Source: Candida dubliniensis CD36 (Eukaryota; Ascomycota; Pichiomycetes; Serinales; Debaryomycetaceae). From it: DNA of 64,000 nucleotides. How positions within the stretch are numbered: position 1 is the first letter of the stretch; the number at the start of each line of letters is the position of its first letter. Below, piece after piece: positions 60,560-64,000 of this stretch. The stretch covers positions 806,001 through 870,000 of the forward strand of contig NC_012866.1 of NCBI RefSeq assembly GCF_000026945.1, written 5' to 3'. Position numbers and translations under genes: made by a program. The notes beneath the pieces were generated by a model. It was not told the DNA's origin. It ran no database searches and saw only the letters and a list, made by a program, of their open reading frames with translations.

Positions 60560-62635
60560 ATGACAATAATTACTACTGACGTTAATCTTTTCCAGGAAGT
60601 AGCCAAACTTCCATCCGAAATCACTGCTATAATAATTGGTTATTTACCAAAATGTATATTACCCAAGTTATTGTACTTCCCGCTGATTAAGAAAGAAGTG
60701 GCATCTGCAATTTTGTCAGATGTTAATATTACAAGGAGCATTTATGTACACAAGGGCAGTGATCTACCAGGTGTTGGCTACTCCGAATGTGACTGTGACC
60801 GGTTTAAAATCGAACTTACTGATTTGAAGAAGGGAATTGCTCAATGGAATGTATACCCAAGAGCAATCCATATAGACGGAAATTTTGTATTTGAGAACAT
60901 TTTAGATACTTTTCCTAGACTTTTGAAGGAAGCTCTGAGTATTAATACTACTTTGAGTGGGCATTACGGACTAGATTCAGAAACCTACTTGGGCCCCTTT
61001 TTCAATTCCAATATTAAGTTTGATTCTTTGAGATTGGTTGGTGTTTGGGATGCAGTCACATTACCGTGCATTTCTACAAACGTTCAGGTACGTAACTCCA
61101 TATTGAACAGTTATCTGATATCTGGTGTTAAAAAGTTGGACATCGATATGGATTCTAATGATAGGGAAATCCAGACTTACGCATTCTCATCTGAGTTGGA
61201 AGATTTGCAAATTAAATCTAGGTTCGGGATTCAGGTGAGTCTACCACCAAATTTACGAAAACTATCAATCACGGCATATTTGGCTTCGGCAAGTTTTATA
61301 TCCGAAGAATTGTCTCATTTAAAGTATTTACAGCTCAAGTTGCCAGAAAATCAGTCATTTGAAGAAACCGGTATAATGGCACCAAATTTAAAGACGTTAG
61401 CTTTGATTGATTGTATAAAGTTTTCTAATCTTGATAATTTAAAACAGTTTCAACATTTGAAGCACTTGGTGTTAAAAAATTGTGCTTACCCGATTGGTTT
61501 GTTGAATGAAAGTTCTTTTCCTGAGCTAGAAAGCTTTGAGTATGATGGATATGGTTTTGAAGATCCAGAAAATTTTACCGACCCGTTATTAATCTTTCCT
61601 ACAAATTTAAAACAATTATCAATTGAAGGCCGTAATCTTGTTAGTATTGATTTCAATGCTTTAGTGCTTCCTCATACGTTAATACGATTACATCTTGTGG
61701 ACTTATCTTTTAATGATGGATACTTTCATTTATGTGAGAATTTGCAATCTGTTCACATCAAGACATCAAGGCTTAGGTTTGAGAGTAGTTTCAAGATTCC
61801 TCCTATGGCCGAAGAATTGATATTAGAGGCTGATTATCTAGTTTTTGAAAGCCTGGATTTTATGTATCATTTGCCGAATAGTCTCACACGATTGAGCTTG
61901 ATCGCTGAAAAACAAGGGAGGATGAGTCCTATTATACAAAAGATTAAATGGCCCTTGGCATTGGGTAGTTTTGAACTAGAGGGTTTTAATATTGATCAGG
62001 AAACATTGGAGCTATTGAATTTACAAGAATCTAGACTTCGAGAAATTAGAATCAGTGGGGGTGACATAAAAAGGTTAGATGTTGATCTATTTCCAGTTAG
62101 TGTTGAATATCTAACTTTAATAGAAATGGAAATCAAAGAGCTACCTGCATCATTTGAAAGGTTGAAGAACCTACGTAAATTGACACTAATGAGAAATCGG
62201 TTGAAAAGAGTAAACCTGGTTAATCTACCAGTATCATCATTGGAAGTTTTAGACATAAGTCAGTGTGACCTTCGTTTGATATCACCATTTGTGGTTTCAA
62301 TGTTTGAAAAAAAGAATAAGAAAGGAAAACTAAGAATAAGGGCTACAGGAAATTTGAATGTCGATGCTAATGATGTGAGGAAAGTAATCAAAGCAATTAA
62401 AGGACTTTATTTAGAACTCAATGAATCTTATGAATGTTTGGGGAGAATTACCCGACCTTATTCCCGTTTGCGTTGTATATTTCGGACTTTTGATCCATAT
62501 TTTGAAAAATCCGAATCCTCTGAAACGGAAGAGATTGTCTTCGGTCAAGATTCAAACAATCTTCTCCATGGGGATGAATCTGTCCTGGATAAAAAAGATA
62601 ATGGAACTGGCAACAAAAGAAGAAAAAAACGGTAA
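60560..62635 (+). CDS. IFA-type leucine-rich-repeat protein with F-box-like N-terminus (copy 3, intact)
   Basis: 691 residues from the ATG that matches copy 1 (MTIITTDVNLFQEVAKLPSE); nine in-frame codons upstream, also with an ATG at 60533... region, are not shared and are left out. The F-box-like segment is at about 12-50 (LPSEITAIIIGYLPKCILP). Irregular leucine-rich repeats fill 210-610, then LDISQCDLRLISPF, and a mixed acidic/basic tail ends in KRRKKR, unlike the purely acidic tail of copy 1. The first 60 codons are nearly identical in DNA to copy 1, but the middle (about 90-340) is much more divergent, pointing to gene conversion or domain shuffling. CTG codons occur at conserved columns. 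Family role unproven; SCF adaptor is an inference. Confidence 0.85.
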   Translation: MTIITTDVNLFQEVAKLPSEITAIIIGYLPKCILPKLLYFPLIKKEVASAILSDVNITRSIYVHKGSDLPGVGYSECDCDRFKIELTDLKKGIAQWNVYPRAIHIDGNFVFENILDTFPRLLKEALSINTTLSGHYGLDSETYLGPFFNSNIKFDSLRLVGVWDAVTLPCISTNVQVRNSILNSYLISGVKKLDIDMDSNDREIQTYAFSSELEDLQIKSRFGIQVSLPPNLRKLSITAYLASASFISEELSHLKYLQLKLPENQSFEETGIMAPNLKTLALIDCIKFSNLDNLKQFQHLKHLVLKNCAYPIGLLNESSFPELESFEYDGYGFEDPENFTDPLLIFPTNLKQLSIEGRNLVSIDFNALVLPHTLIRLHLVDLSFNDGYFHLCENLQSVHIKTSRLRFESSFKIPPMAEELILEADYLVFESLDFMYHLPNSLTRLSLIAEKQGRMSPIIQKIKWPLALGSFELEGFNIDQETLELLNLQESRLREIRISGGDIKRLDVDLFPVSVEYLTLIEMEIKELPASFERLKNLRKLTLMRNRLKRVNLVNLPVSSLEVLDISQCDLRLISPFVVSMFEKKNKKGKLRIRATGNLNVDANDVRKVIKAIKGLYLELNESYECLGRITRPYSRLRCIFRTFDPYFEKSESSETEEIVFGQDSNNLLHGDESVLDKKDNGTGNKRRKKR

Positions 62636-63369
62636 TTACGAAGATGAATATTGACAGTGCAACCTTATATGAAAGGTTATTCCACTGTTAAACATAGATT
62701 ATAGCAAACGATGTTTCATTGAAAGAAATGTGGTTTCAAGTTTGTAAAAAGAATATTCCCAAATATGTTTCTGAGATTTTATGATACACCAATATATTAT
62801 ATTACACGATATATATATATATATATATATCAATAATTGATTAATATAAGAATTGCCTTTTTTTTTTTAACTTATAGGCAGAATTCTTTCTTGGTAGGTT
62901 AATCTTGTTAGAGAATTTCTTATTGGGAAATGGTTATGAATCTTAAGTTTTTGAAAACAGTGCAATGAGTACATAGATGTAAGAGAATTAACAAGCAGAA
63001 GGTAATGGAGCATGCTATTTTGCTTATGACTTTTTCAATAAATGTAAGCTCAATTACTACCAAAAAAGTTAAGAGTCAACTTAATGAGGTTTAAACAGAC
63101 AGAATTAGAGAATCCATAAAGGTTTGCCGTGCGGCTGTACATGACTACAACAGGTTTGTACAAATGCAATAAACGTGACACCAAAACCGAGTTTATAGAG
63201 AATTGATCAAGTAAATTACATCACAGAATGCCCAAGGATCAGACATTTGTTAGTTTAAATGGACTAAAAGATTGGATAGATTGGAAAAAGAATAAGTTGT
63301 TTGAATTGGTGATAAGAACTTTTGTTGTAAGATTGAATCAAAAATCCCCTTAAAATGAATTGACGAAAG
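62636..63369. other. Intergenic region, no gene seen
   Basis: About 730 bp between IFA-type copy 3 and the solo LTR. Contains an AT dinucleotide repeat (62808-62830) and a T-tract (62857-62868). No coding signal. Confidence 0.6.
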
Positions 63370-63648
63370 TGTTGGTTTATGCGACGTTTGTGTCAGGGAA
63401 ATAGCACCTTGATATAGTCGTGCGTATTAGATCAACAATAGTGAAAAATTTTCACTCATCGAGAGCCAGGAATTAGTATAAAAGAAAGAGAAAAGAAAGA
63501 TATTTAGGATATTTTCTATATAGAGAGGGAGCTTCAATAGAGACATTTAGTGGGCGTATAACTTCATTTACTCTGTTTCTTGTTTATTACAAATATAACC
63601 GATCGTGTACTAGGACTAATTCTCACGAATAATCCGTGTATACTAACA
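63370..63648 (+). mobile_element. Solo LTR of a retrotransposon (279 bp)
   Basis: Begins TGTTGG and ends CTAACA, the usual TG...CA with near-perfect 6-bp inverted termini. Both sides carry the same 5-bp sequence, GAAAG (63365-63369 and 63649-63653), a perfect target-site duplication. A promoter-like AGTATAAAAG sits about 107 bp into the element, followed by a purine-rich stretch and a TATATAG, as in Candida LTRs. No gag or pol follows, so internal recombination between two LTRs is the likely origin. The family (alpha to omega/kappa naming in C. albicans) cannot be fixed without a library. Confidence 0.88.
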
Positions 63649-63679
63649 GAAAGTTAAAAATAAAATTATACAATAAATG

Positions 63680-63725
<46 letters not shown>
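63680..63725. repeat. 46-base poly-A tract with AATAAA just before
   Basis: An uninterrupted run of 46 A residues, with AATAAA at 63672-63677. It starts 27 bp after the target duplication of the solo LTR. Either a long simple repeat or the tail of a reverse-transcribed RNA or a LINE-like (Zorro) insertion. Confidence 0.8.
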
Positions 63726-63727
<2 letters not shown>

Positions 63728-63903
63728 ATTCAATTTTGTTATTCATTCTTTTCTTTTTATTTTTTTCATTTCTACAGGTTATTGATTTGGGGTGGTTGTA
63801 TCATGATGTTGACAGGTATCACAATTTTTAATATATTGTTTTGAAAGTGACCTAAATTGAATCTATGAAACTGATCTATTAATTTAGGGGATGTTGTCTT
63901 GCC

Positions 63904-64000
63904 TTATTTATAATTTTTTCCAGAAATAGTTTCCATTGTTGTTGAGATATTTTTAATATTTTGACCATCCTGTCTGGTTTGACTAAAGGTTTCTTTCAAC
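63904..64000 (-). CDS. Possible 3' end of a gene leaving the right edge
   Basis: Minus-strand frame open from the right edge for 32 codons to a TAA at 63904-63906. It ends in polar, heptad-friendly text (KETFSQTRQDGQNIKNISTT) that looks more like protein than chance. Too short to identify. Confidence 0.3.
   Translation of the reverse strand, partial: LKETFSQTRQDGQNIKNISTTMETISGKNYK

Overview
The window reads as nuclear DNA of a budding yeast of the CTG clade, most likely Candida albicans or a very close relative. The support is AT-rich DNA with compact, nearly intron-free genes; clear orthologues of YEL1, GYP7, PPN2, PNC1, ISY1, ENP2, ARG4, DED81, the cytosolic prolyl-tRNA synthetase, HIS2, SLM5, TIM9 and SDD3; an MNN2-type mannosyltransferase; and several copies of the Candida leucine-rich-repeat (IFA-type) family. 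In this clade CUG is normally read as serine, so a standard-code translation puts Leu where Ser is expected at CTG codons. Several apparent ORFs open with TTG or GTG; I moved those starts to the first sensible ATG.

Layout. 1-517: 5' part of a secreted glycoprotein gene leaving the left edge. 2.4-6.7 kb: an intact IFA-type gene followed by a decayed one. 6.7-11.2 kb: a long stretch with no convincing large gene, but with a possible tiny spliced ORF. 11.2-25.8 kb: housekeeping block (Arf GEF Yel1, Rab GAP Gyp7, polyphosphatase Ppn2, nicotinamidase Pnc1, splicing factor Isy1, nucleolar Enp2, an unidentified 673-aa protein). 25.8-29.1 kb: a 3.3 kb divergent intergenic region, then a Ser-rich low-complexity gene. 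31.7-33.1 kb: ARG4.

33.3-38.0 kb is an accessory island. It holds a truncated, mosaic IFA-type fragment; about 2.2 kb of foreign DNA carrying the palm and C-terminal part of a family B (protein-primed-type) DNA polymerase with two in-frame TGA codons, a small Cys/His-rich ORF, a 36-bp coding minisatellite and a hairpin; and an IFA-type gene lacking the family's C-terminal tail. In S. cerevisiae ARG4, DED81 and the prolyl-tRNA synthetase gene are neighbours (YHR018C-YHR019C-YHR020W), so this island sits inside an old syntenic block.

38.5-58.7 kb: translation and metabolism genes (cytosolic AsnRS and ProRS sharing a promoter with a Gcn4-type site, HIS2, mitochondrial AsnRS, TIM9 with an unannotated-looking 96-bp intron, a bromodomain protein, an M16 protease, an MNN2-family mannosyltransferase, a MATE transporter). 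58.7-64.0 kb: a second dynamic region with LTR-like relics, an intact IFA-type gene, a well-defined solo LTR with a perfect 5-bp target duplication, a 46-A tract, and possibly the 3' end of another gene at the right edge.

The most interesting object is the polymerase island. It looks like a captured piece of a protein-primed linear DNA element (mitochondrial linear plasmid or virus-like), and its two TGA codons suggest a donor that reads TGA as Trp.
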